Below, piece after piece: positions 25,850-34,309 of a stretch of 64,000 bases of DNA; positions within the stretch are counted from its first letter, which is position 1, and each line of letters begins with the position of its first letter. The stretch is from Gammaproteobacteria bacterium (GTDB taxonomy: Bacteria; Pseudomonadota; Gammaproteobacteria; Ga0077536): assembly GCA_024235015.1 (NCBI GenBank), contig JACKNG010000002.1, positions 558,001-622,000 of the forward strand. Direction: 5' to 3'. The notes beneath the pieces were generated by a model, which ran no database searches, was not told the origin of the DNA, and was given only the letters and a program-made list of their open reading frames with translations. A program made the position numbers and the translations under genes.

Positions 25850-26915
25850 TCAACCCATGACAGCCCGGCTGCGACGCACGATCACCAGCAGCGCGCCGCC
25901 CAGCAGCGGCAACGAGGCCGGCAGCGGGACGGCCTGCAGCTGCGCGTCGATGACCGCCCCGGGTGCGATGTCGATGTGTGCTGCATTCAGCGCGAGGTAG
26001 CCGAGACCACCGTCTGCGCCGTCGCTGAACGCCTGCGGATCGCTGGAATAGGGCTGGGTGCTCTTACCCCCCCCCGTACCCACCCAGTGCCTGGACGAGC
26101 GCGGTGTCGGCAAGGACGAGGGAATCCGCCCATAGTTCGAGGTTGCCACCGCTGCCACCGCCACCCGGTCCGCCATTGACGAACACGTTGGCGAACGCCC
26201 AGCCACCGTGCGCACCATTGGCGAGTAGCGTACCGGTCAGGCTGAGGCTGCCCGGGGTGGAAATATTGAGGGCGCCGCCGCCGCCACCGCCGAAGCCGCC
26301 CGCGGCAAATCCGTAGCGTTCCCCGGCACCACCACCGCCGCCGCCCGAGCCGCCGCCCCCGCTCACGCCGGGCAGCAGGTCGGGGCGGGCCACCGCCGCG
26401 CCGCCGGCACCGGGCGGGAAGCCGCTATAGCGGGTCGCCTCCAGCCCGGGCTCGGCCATGCCGCCACCGCCGCCTCCGTGCCCGAGCGAGTTCGCCTGCC
26501 CGCCGTCGCCGCCCGCGCCCCCCGCGAGCCCGCTGCCGGGCGTGCCCGGGCCCGAGCCCCCGCCGGCCCCGCCATTGCCGGCACCCGGGCCGCCGCCCTG
26601 CTTGGGGTTGTTCGGCACCGGTGCCGGGATCACGAGATCGGTCGCGGTGGCGGAAACGTCGATGCTGCCGGCGATGTTGACGTCACCGGTCGCGGCCATG
26701 AACACCGGGGTGTTGGCCGCGTTACGCCGGAAGATCACCCGCACTCCGGCCGGGATGTCGATGGTGGTGTAGTTGAGCACGCCGTCGGCGGGGAGGTCGA
26801 TGACCATCGAGGCGAGCGGGTGGAAAACGCCGTCCGAACCGTCGGAAATAACCTGCGCGGCGTGCGCGGCGGTTGGCGTGATCAGGCAGAGGGCGAGTGA
26901 AGCGCAGCGGAACAT
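25850..26915 (-). pseudogene. Gly-rich VPLPA-type (PEP-CTERM-like) exported protein, frameshifted at a G9 tract
   Basis: The first part (26915 to about 26064) encodes signal peptide MFRCASLALCLITPTAAHAA, a beta-helix-like start (NYTTIDIPAGVRVIFRRNAANTPVFMAATGDVNIAGSIDVSA) and a long Gly-rich repeat region (GGGGSGGGGGGAGERYGF). It stops just after GGYGGG at a run of nine G on the coding strand (26067-26075). In another frame the protein continues KSTQPYSSDPQAFSDGADGG... to VPLPASLPLLGGALLVIVRRSRA, an exosortase-type tag of the VPLPA kind. Eight or eleven G would restore one protein of about 354-355 residues. It is either a sequencing error, a true mutation or a phase-variable switch. Confidence 0.75.
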
Positions 26916-27171
26916 GGAACTGACTCCCGGTAGCGTCATCGCGGCGATACGGTGCCGCCGCGAGTCCAATTCGATCGGCCTGCATGTTCATGGCTGCGCG
27001 CGCCGCTCGCGGTGACGCGGATCAGATCCGGCGAACACGCCAGGCCGGGCCATCGCGGCGGGCTTTTCCGGTAGGCTGACCATCAGGTAATTCGGCGCGG
27101 GCCACGTGCCGGCAGCCCACGCAGCCGGCGCCTGCCGTCGCGGATCAACAACGGAGCCTCATCACCCCCCG

Positions 27172-28446
27172 ATGCCAGTCAACCCGCCCCCCGCACCGGG
27201 CCGCTGGTACGTCGTCGGCGTGCTGACCCTGGTCTACGTCTTCAACTTCATCGATCGCCAGATCATCTCGGTGCTGCAGGAGCCGATGCGGTCCGAGCTG
27301 GCGCTCTCCGACACCCAGCTCGGCCTGCTGCAGGGCCTGACCTTCGCCCTGTTCTACGTGACGATGGGCATCCCGCTCGCGCGCTGGGCCGATGTCGGCG
27401 TGCGGCGCAACGTCGTCGCGCTGGCGGTCGGCACCTGGAGCGCGATGACGGCGCTGTGCGGGGTGTCGCAGAACTTCGTCCACCTGCTGCTGGCGCGCAT
27501 CGGCGTCGGCATCGGCGAAGCCGGCGGCAGTCCGCCCTCGCATTCGATCATCTCGGATCTCTTCCCCCCCGAGCGCCGCGCGCTGCCGCTGGCGATCTAC
27601 TCCTCCGGGATCACCTTCGGCGTCTTCGTCGCCTATGTCTGCGGCGCCTGGGTCAGCGATCACTTCGGCTGGCGGGCGGTGTTCCTCGCGCTCGGCATTC
27701 CCGGCGTGCTGCTGGCCCTGCTGGTGCGCTTCACGGTCGCCGAACCGCCCCGCGGACAGTTCGACGGTGCGCAGGGGCAGCTCCCCGCACCGCCCATGCC
27801 GGCGGTGTTCAAACGGCTGTTCGCCAGCCGCACCTTCCTCCACCTGTCGTTCGCCGCCGCCCTGCACGCCTTCGTCGGCTACGGCGTGTCGGCCTTCCTC
27901 GTCTCGCACTACGTGCGCAGCTTCGCCATTCCCGTCGACGCGATCTCGCGCGTGGCCTTGCCGCTCGGCATCATCATCGGCGTCGGCGGCATCGTCGGAA
28001 ATTTCATCGGCGGCTACCTGAGCGACCGCCTCGGCCCGCGCGATCGCCGCTGGGCGATGTGGTTCCCGGCCATCGCCAACGTGCTCACCGTGCCCTTCGC
28101 GGCGATCGCGATCCTGAGCCGCGATTTCCACTTCTCGCTCGCGATGTACGTCATCCCGCTGACCTTCGCCTACGTCTACCTGGGACCGACGCTCGCCACC
28201 ACGCACGCGCTGGTGCAGCCACGCATGCGCGCCACCGCTTCGGCCGTCCTGTTCTTCGTCGTCAACCTCGTCGGGCTCGGCCTCGGACCGACCCTGGTTG
28301 GCGCCATCAGCGATGCCCTGGTCCCGCGTTTCGGCAACGATTCCCTGCGCTACGCGATCGTGGTGACCTTCTTGTTCAACCTCTGGAGCGCGCTGCACTA
28401 CTGGCTCGCCTCGCGCCACCTGCGCGCCGAACTCGAGCGCGCCTGA
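27172..28446 (+). CDS. MFS transporter (spinster-like)
   Basis: 424-residue major facilitator with about 12 membrane segments. It has the start WYVVGVLTLVYVFNFIDRQIISVL with the charged pair of helix 1, the loop 2-3 motif GIPLARWADVGVRRNVVALA (compare G-x3-D-R-x-G-R-R) and RIGVGIGEAGGSPPSHSIISDLFPPERR, characteristic of the spinster-like branch common in proteobacterial catabolic clusters. ATG 27172 begins shortly after the intergenic region. The substrate is unknown; organic acids or lipophilic compounds are typical guesses. The PQQ dehydrogenase follows 242 bases later on the same strand. Confidence 0.88.
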   Translation: MPVNPPPAPGRWYVVGVLTLVYVFNFIDRQIISVLQEPMRSELALSDTQLGLLQGLTFALFYVTMGIPLARWADVGVRRNVVALAVGTWSAMTALCGVSQNFVHLLLARIGVGIGEAGGSPPSHSIISDLFPPERRALPLAIYSSGITFGVFVAYVCGAWVSDHFGWRAVFLALGIPGVLLALLVRFTVAEPPRGQFDGAQGQLPAPPMPAVFKRLFASRTFLHLSFAAALHAFVGYGVSAFLVSHYVRSFAIPVDAISRVALPLGIIIGVGGIVGNFIGGYLSDRLGPRDRRWAMWFPAIANVLTVPFAAIAILSRDFHFSLAMYVIPLTFAYVYLGPTLATTHALVQPRMRATASAVLFFVVNLVGLGLGPTLVGAISDALVPRFGNDSLRYAIVVTFLFNLWSALHYWLASRHLRAELERA

Positions 28447-28688
28447 GCGGCCCCGCCGGCCGCGATGACCCGCGCCGTGACGGTGTTCGCAGCGGGGGCC
28501 ACGTCTGCTAGCCTGCGTCCGGGCTGGGGGAAGCTCAGCGCAGGTGAGCGAGCCTGCCCGATGGCACGGTGCGCGGGCTTCGACGCGTGCGGTTTCTGCG
28601 CGATCGATGAGCACCGTAGAAGCCCTCGTAACGCCGCCATCGGGCAGCGCAGGCATATTTTCAGAGCTGCCTTAGCGGGGGGGGAGCC

Positions 28689-30758
28689 ATGCGTTTCACG
28701 TCACGCCAGCGCCGCGCGCGCGCCTTCGGCGATGCGTCACCAGCCAGCGCCGCGCTGGGCGGACTGTTGCTGGCGTGGCTCGTCCTCACCGGCGGTGCCA
28801 GCCATGCCGCCGGCCCGCTCAGTGAAGACATGCGCGATCATCCGCGCGATGGCTGGCTGAGCAACGGCGGCAACCTGGCCAACCAGCGCTACTCGCCGCT
28901 GCGCGAAATCGACACCGCCAACGTCGGCCGGCTCAAGGGCCTGTGGCTGACCCACCTGAACGGTTCCGGGGTCGGGCCACCGTTCTCGGGCGAGGCGCAG
29001 CCCATCGTCTACCAGGGCGTCATCTACGTCGTGACCGGCGCCGACGACGTCTTCGCCGTCGATGCCGACGACGGTGCCATCCGCTGGGTCTACGAGTCGG
29101 GCCTCGATCCAGACATCTCCACCATCTGCTGCGGCTGGACCAGCCGCGGCGTGGCCATCGGCGAGGGCCGGCTCTACCTCGGCCGGCTCGACGGCCGCCT
29201 GGTCGCGCTCGATGCCGCCAGCGGCGAGGTGCTGTGGTCGGTCGAGACCGAGCGCTGGCAGGACGGCTACACCATCACCAGCGCACCGCTCTACTACGAC
29301 GGCCTGGTGATCGTCGGCTATGCCGGCGCGGAGTACGGCGTGCGCGGCCTCGTCCGCGCCTTCGACGCGGCCAGCGGCGCGCCGCGCTGGACCTTCCACA
29401 CCGTGCCCGGCCCGGGCGAGTTCGGCCACGACACCTGGCCGGCGGGTTCCGATGCCTGGCGCCGCGGCGGCGGCACGGTGTGGCACACGCCGGCGGTCGA
29501 CCCGGAGCGCGGCCTGCTCTACTTCTCGACCGGCAACGCGGGACCGGACTTCAACGGCGCGGTGCGCGCCGGCGACAACCTCTTCACCGCCTCGATCGTC
29601 GCCCTCGACGTCCACAGCGGCGCGTACCGCTGGCATTTCCAGGAGGTCCACCACGACATCTGGGATTACGACGCCGCCAATCCCGTCGTGCTGTTCGACG
29701 TCGAACTCGACGGCCGCATCCGCCATGCCATCGCCCAGGCCGGCAAGACCGGCTGGGTCTACCTCCTCGATCGCACCGACGGCACGCCGCTGCTCGGCAT
29801 CGAGGAGCGCGCGGTACCGCAGGAGCCGCGGCAGCTGACCTCGCCCACCCAGCCCTACCCGGTCGGCGACGCCTTCGCGCCGCAGGCGATGGAGATGCCG
29901 CTCTACGGCTACGAGTTCGTCAACGGGGGACGCATCTTCACGCCCTTCTGGAAGCAGCCGATCCCGGCGCGGCCGAGCGCCTTCGGCGCCGCGGTGTGGG
30001 CGCCGTCGTCCTACGATCCGGACAGCCACACCCTGTACGTCTGCGCGATGGATCTCGTCGGCCTGTTCTCCGGCGGCGAGGACGCGCCGCCGCGGCCCGG
30101 CCAGCAATACCTCAACGGTCGCTTCGTGTTCGATACCCAGCGCAGCGGCATCTTCGCCGCCATGGATCTCACGACCAATCGCCTGCGCTGGCGGCAGCGC
30201 TGGCGCGACAGCTGTTACAGCGGTTCGACGACGACGGCCGGCAAACTCGTCTTCACCGGCCACAACGACGGCCGCTTCGCCGCGCTCGACGCGCGCAATG
30301 GCCGCGTGTTGTGGGAGTTCCAGACCGGCGCCGGGGTCAATGCGCCCCCGGCGGTGTTCGAGCACCGCGGCCGCCAGGTCGTCGCCGTCTACGCCGCCGG
30401 CGCCTTGTTCGCGCAATCACCGCCGGGCGACAACCTGTGGCTGTTCGGGCTCGACGGTACGCTCGACGAGTTGCCGCCGCCGAGCGGGCCGAGCGCCGCC
30501 GAGGCGCTGTTCGCGGCCACCGCGGACGCGCCGGCCGGGGCCGAACTGTTCCAACGCTACTGCGGGCAGTGCCACGGTCGCGACGGCAGTGGAGGCCACG
30601 GCGGTGGGCCGAACCTGCACCGCGCGCTGGCCCCGGACCACGTGCTGGTAACCATCCGGGCCGGGCGCGGCGGCATGCCGGCCTTCGCCGGCACGCTGGA
30701 TGAAACGGAGATCAGTGCGATCGCCGCACACGTCGCCACGCTCTCCGGCGCCCCCTGA
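28689..30758 (+). CDS. PQQ-dependent alcohol dehydrogenase with C-terminal cytochrome c (quinohaemoprotein)
   Basis: 689-residue periplasmic quinohaemoprotein. A twin-Arg/basic N-terminus and hydrophobic GGLLLAWLVLTGGASHA form the export signal. The eight-bladed propeller begins DGWLSNGGNLANQRYSPL, has the vicinal Cys147-Cys148 (ICCGWTSRG) that bridges over PQQ, and the catalytic region HHDIWDYDAANP with Asp326. Residues 618-689 are a cytochrome c domain: C-G-Q-C-H haem site and axial Met in GGMPAF. It oxidises alcohols and passes electrons through the haem. Asp328 two residues after the catalytic Asp is the position that marks lanthanide-using enzymes, though glucose-dehydrogenase relatives also carry D-Y-D. 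No PQQ synthesis genes are nearby. Confidence 0.9.
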   Translation: MRFTSRQRRARAFGDASPASAALGGLLLAWLVLTGGASHAAGPLSEDMRDHPRDGWLSNGGNLANQRYSPLREIDTANVGRLKGLWLTHLNGSGVGPPFSGEAQPIVYQGVIYVVTGADDVFAVDADDGAIRWVYESGLDPDISTICCGWTSRGVAIGEGRLYLGRLDGRLVALDAASGEVLWSVETERWQDGYTITSAPLYYDGLVIVGYAGAEYGVRGLVRAFDAASGAPRWTFHTVPGPGEFGHDTWPAGSDAWRRGGGTVWHTPAVDPERGLLYFSTGNAGPDFNGAVRAGDNLFTASIVALDVHSGAYRWHFQEVHHDIWDYDAANPVVLFDVELDGRIRHAIAQAGKTGWVYLLDRTDGTPLLGIEERAVPQEPRQLTSPTQPYPVGDAFAPQAMEMPLYGYEFVNGGRIFTPFWKQPIPARPSAFGAAVWAPSSYDPDSHTLYVCAMDLVGLFSGGEDAPPRPGQQYLNGRFVFDTQRSGIFAAMDLTTNRLRWRQRWRDSCYSGSTTTAGKLVFTGHNDGRFAALDARNGRVLWEFQTGAGVNAPPAVFEHRGRQVVAVYAAGALFAQSPPGDNLWLFGLDGTLDELPPPSGPSAAEALFAATADAPAGAELFQRYCGQCHGRDGSGGHGGGPNLHRALAPDHVLVTIRAGRGGMPAFAGTLDETEISAIAAHVATLSGAP

Positions 30759-30806
30759 GGCGACCGACGGCGCGCGGGCGGCGCTGCCGTCAGCGGGACC
30801 GTGCCC

Positions 30807-31457
30807 TCAACCGTCGCCCTTGGCGACGTTCTCGGCCCACTCCTCCATGGTGAACGTGCCACCGACGGTTTCCGCCCGGCCCTGGTCCTTGGCCGGCAGC
30901 GCTTCCTGCACGACGTCGATGCGTTTCCATTGCGCGAACGGGGTGTCCTTGTCGGCCACCGGCACCGCCTTGGACTGCTCGACGCGCTTCATCTTGTGGA
31001 TGTAGCGCGGACAATTGATGATGACGTGGGTGACGTTGACGCGCACGATGAGTTCGGCGTCCTTGTACTCGGCAAGCAGGGGATCGTCGGCGCTGAGTGT
31101 CGCTTCACCCTGCAGGCGCAGGCGGTTCGGCACTTCGAAATCGAGGAACAGCATGCCGACCTGGGCGGTCGCGCCGATGTTGCCCATGGAATGGTAGCGG
31201 CCGTTACCGTCGTAGCTCGGGAACACCAGCGTCTTGGGATCGAGCACGCGCACGAAACCCGGTGCGCCGCCCTTGTACTGGCACTGCGGCCGGCCATGTT
31301 CGTCGACCGTCGCCAACCAGAACATGTCGCGCGATTCGATGAAGGCCTTGTGCTGGTCCGGGATCTCGTCGGCATCCAGGGTCTCCAGCAGGTTCGCGAT
31401 GCGCTCGCTGTCGAACTGCTTGTGCAGGGCGCGGTGGCTGTCGCCGTAGAGGCTCAT
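30807..31457 (-). CDS. Pyridoxamine 5'-phosphate oxidase-family FMN-binding protein
   Basis: 216 residues. EIPDQHKAFIESRDMFWLATVDEHGRPQCQYKGGAPGFVRVLDPKTLVFPSYDGNGRY is the classic split-barrel flavin-binding pattern of this family, followed by VGMLFLDFEVPNRLRLQGEATL. ATG 31457 has GGAGA upstream. Members reduce quinones or xenobiotics or protect against stress; the specific function is unknown. Convergent with the PQQ dehydrogenase. Confidence 0.82.
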   Translation of the reverse strand: MSLYGDSHRALHKQFDSERIANLLETLDADEIPDQHKAFIESRDMFWLATVDEHGRPQCQYKGGAPGFVRVLDPKTLVFPSYDGNGRYHSMGNIGATAQVGMLFLDFEVPNRLRLQGEATLSADDPLLAEYKDAELIVRVNVTHVIINCPRYIHKMKRVEQSKAVPVADKDTPFAQWKRIDVVQEALPAKDQGRAETVGGTFTMEEWAENVAKGDG

Positions 31458-31656
31458 GGCAGGTTCTCCCCGATCGGTTGCTCAGGGGCGACAATCTAGC
31501 CAATCGCGCGGGCAATGCCTACCGCGTGGCGTTCGTCGTGCTGCCCCGGTGTCGGCGCGGCCGGGGTGTGCGGTGAAGATCATTCACCGCACCGCCCCAC
31601 ACGCTGCTGTCCCGCCCCTCCCGGTCAGCCCGGGGGATGGTGAGATCTGCTCGCGC

Positions 31657-32253
31657 TCAGGCCTTCTTCCTGTACCGGCGCCCGGTCGCGCCGACCAGGC
31701 CTGCCGCCAGCAGGCCCAGGGTGGTCGGCTCCGGAACGCGGTTCGGCACGTCCGCCACCGTGTTGGTGAACGAGAAGCCGAGGTCGTTGAAGACGAAGGG
31801 CCCATCGTACAGGTCCTCGAAGCTGACCAGCGATTCGCCCGCGGCGAACTCGGGTGACGGCAGACCGCTGCTCTGCACGCGCGCGTGGACGTGGCTGTCG
31901 GGATTCCGCGTTGCCGGCCCGGTGAAGTAATCGTAACCGGTGTTGTTCACGTGGAGACGGAAGATGAGCTCGGTGCCGATGGCGAACGAACCGAGATCGA
32001 CCGTCGAACCGACAGCACTGGCGTGGTTGTTGAAGATGAACAGGTCGCTGCCACCCGCGCCGCCACCGACCAGGTAGAGATCGTTGCTGTACGCAGCGGA
32101 ATTGCCCTTGTACTTGGCAATGACATTGGCAGTGCTGGTGACAATGACGGACAGGCCGTCACCGGTGGAAGCGATGTAGGTCGCCTGGCTCGCAATGGGC
32201 AGCAGCAGCAGGGCGATCGCAACCGCGAACAACTTTGCAGAAGCCTGTTTCAT
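31657..32253 (-). CDS. PEP-CTERM sorting domain-containing exported protein
   Basis: 198 residues. Signal peptide MKQASAKLFAVAIALLLLPIASQA. C-terminal tag VPEPTTLGLLAAGLVGATG then RRYRKKA, an exosortase substrate. The body is Ser/Thr/Gly-rich and beta-like (YIASTGDGLSVIVTSTANVIAKYKGN) with no recognised domain. ATG 32253 has GGAGAGG eleven bases upstream. Unlike the gene at 24902, no sigma-54 consensus was found upstream, so its control may differ. Third exosortase-type substrate in this 8-kb neighbourhood. Confidence 0.88.
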   Translation of the reverse strand: MKQASAKLFAVAIALLLLPIASQATYIASTGDGLSVIVTSTANVIAKYKGNSAAYSNDLYLVGGGAGGSDLFIFNNHASAVGSTVDLGSFAIGTELIFRLHVNNTGYDYFTGPATRNPDSHVHARVQSSGLPSPEFAAGESLVSFEDLYDGPFVFNDLGFSFTNTVADVPNRVPEPTTLGLLAAGLVGATGRRYRKKA

Positions 32254-32601
32254 GAGGGCATTCCTCTCCAGAAGTTTCCATGACTAGAGGCCATGGCCGC
32301 GTCGCATCGTCGGCCCGGCCATCCGGGTGTCGCGTGCCGCGCCGGCCGACCGGCCATGCGGCATCTTCGATGGCGCGATTATGAACCCGGCCCGGGCGGC
32401 CGGACCGGGCCTACCACGAGTGTTTACACTCGTTTCCAATCGCGCCCGCCGCGGCGCGACGGCCGCCAGCGCGCGCCCGGCGACTCGAACATCGGTGCCG
32501 GGCACCCGGCGGGACAAGTCGCTAGAATCCCGGGCCAGAGTCAACACCCCGACCGGCGATGTCGGGCGGGGCGGAACGCGCCTACCGGGGAGAGCACGAG
32601 C
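32254..32601. other. Divergent intergenic region with palindromic operator
   Basis: 348 bases between the PEP-CTERM gene (minus) and the acyl-CoA synthetase (plus). It holds the 18-bp palindrome at 32416 and the GGGGAGAG ribosome-binding site of the synthetase. No gene seen. Confidence 0.5.
32416..32433. promoter_or_regulatory. 18-bp palindromic operator candidate
   Basis: ACGAGTGT-TT-ACACTCGT is a perfect 8-bp inverted repeat with a 2-base centre, 168 bases before the acyl-CoA synthetase start. Its size and symmetry fit a TetR-family repressor of the kind that senses acyl-CoAs. The central GTTTAC is shared with the palindrome at 44939. Confidence 0.4.
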
Positions 32602-34251
32602 ATGACCATCGACGTCGAAAACTTCCGCAACCGCCGCAACGACGACCGCTGGAACCGCGTGTCGGTGGGCGACATCATCGAGCGCGTGACCTGGGGCACG
32701 CCGGACAAGGTCGCGCTCGTCTGCACGCCGGATGCGACCATCGACCCGGCGCGCGCACGGCTCACCTATGCCGAGGCCAACGCCCTCGTCAACCAGGTTG
32801 CCAACGGCCTGCTCGCGCTCGACCTCGCCCCGGCCACGCGCATCGCCATGTTCTGCGACAACTCCAACGAGGCCTGGCTGACCAAGATCGCCATCGCCAA
32901 GGCCGGCATGGTGGCGGCGCCGGTCAACGTCATGATGGCGCCCGACGTCATCCTCGAGACCCTCGCCCACGTCGACGCCAGCATCGCCATCGTCGACCAG
33001 GCGCAGTGGGACAAGCTCGGCGACCGCCTCGGCCCGGCCGGCATCAAGCCGATCATGGCCATCGGGTCGGGCAGGTCCGACGTCGCGCCCGGCTTCGACG
33101 AATTCATCGCCGGGCATGGCACGAGCGAGCCCGAGATCAGCATCCACGGCGACGACATCTGGCAGGTGTTGTTCACCTCCGGCACCACGGCGCGGCCCAA
33201 GGCGGTGATGATCTCCCACACCTACACCTACATGACCGCCTACAGCCACGTGCTGACCCTCTCGCGCGGACTCGAGCACGAGTCGGACATCCGCCATGCC
33301 GCGTTCACGCCGATGGTGTTCCACATCGGCGACCACGCCTGCGTGTTCGCGCCGCTGATCGCCGGCGGATCGGCGGTGATGGGACGCAGACCGGAAGGCC
33401 ACGTCATGGCCGAGACCTGCACACGTGAGCGCGTCACCGCGCTGTTCGGCGGCTCGCCGCAGTTCGTCGAGAGTCTCATCCGCGCGGTCGAGGAGCGCCC
33501 CTTCGCCTACGATCTCAGCGCGATCACGGCGATGCACTTCGGCTGGGCACCCCTCTCGCCCGGCGCGCTCGCCGCATTCCGCCGCATCTGCGGCGGGCGG
33601 GTCAAGGTCTACGAGATCTGCGGCCAGACCGAGGCCGTGGCCTGCCACCGCTTCCACATCGACCAGCACCTCGACATGTACCTGCGCGAGGCGCCGGCCT
33701 CCAACCACGTCGGCCTGCCGAGCCCGATCATGGCGGCGACGGTGTGGGGCGAGAACGGCGAGGACCTGCGCGCGCGGCCGGGCGTGGCGGGCGAGGCGGT
33801 CTACCGCTCACCGGCGATGTTCTCCGGCTACTACCGCGATCAGAAGGCGACCGAGGAAGCGCTGGCCGGCGGCTGGTTCCATTCCGGCGACAGCTTCGTC
33901 TACCACGACGACAACGTGCGCCTGATGGTCGACCGCTACAAGGACATCGTGAAATCGGGCGGCGAGAACGTCTCCACCATCCGCGTCGAGGCGGTGCTGC
34001 AGCAGCACCCCGATGTAGAACGCGCGGCGGTGGTCGGCATGCCGGACGAGCGCTGGGGCGAGGCCGTCACCGCCTGCATCATCCCGCGCAACGGCGCGAC
34101 CATCGACGACGCGGCCCTGATCGCCTTTGCGCGCGAGCGCCTGGCCGGCTTCGAGACCCCGAAACGTATCGTCGTGGTGGACGAGTTTCCGACCACCGTC
34201 GGCGGCAAGATCCTCAAGTACAAGATCCGCCAGGCACTGGCGGCGGAGTGA
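32602..34251 (+). CDS. Class I adenylate-forming enzyme, acyl-CoA synthetase
   Basis: 549-residue ANL-superfamily ligase that activates a carboxylic acid as its CoA thioester. Phosphate-binding motif FTSGTTARPK (191-200), YEICGQTE aromatic/ATP motif, GWFHSGD, the hinge VDRYKDIVKSGGENVS and the catalytic Lys of GGKILKYKIR at the C-terminus. The substrate cannot be read, but related enzymes handle fatty or alicyclic acids. ATG 32602 follows GGGGAGAG. It is probably repressed through the palindrome upstream. Confidence 0.9.
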   Translation: MTIDVENFRNRRNDDRWNRVSVGDIIERVTWGTPDKVALVCTPDATIDPARARLTYAEANALVNQVANGLLALDLAPATRIAMFCDNSNEAWLTKIAIAKAGMVAAPVNVMMAPDVILETLAHVDASIAIVDQAQWDKLGDRLGPAGIKPIMAIGSGRSDVAPGFDEFIAGHGTSEPEISIHGDDIWQVLFTSGTTARPKAVMISHTYTYMTAYSHVLTLSRGLEHESDIRHAAFTPMVFHIGDHACVFAPLIAGGSAVMGRRPEGHVMAETCTRERVTALFGGSPQFVESLIRAVEERPFAYDLSAITAMHFGWAPLSPGALAAFRRICGGRVKVYEICGQTEAVACHRFHIDQHLDMYLREAPASNHVGLPSPIMAATVWGENGEDLRARPGVAGEAVYRSPAMFSGYYRDQKATEEALAGGWFHSGDSFVYHDDNVRLMVDRYKDIVKSGGENVSTIRVEAVLQQHPDVERAAVVGMPDERWGEAVTACIIPRNGATIDDAALIAFARERLAGFETPKRIVVVDEFPTTVGGKILKYKIRQALAAE

Positions 34252-34309
34252 GATCAGCGCAGCGGACGGAACCCCATCCCGCGCGCCGCCTCCGAGCCCG
34301 CGCGCTATC

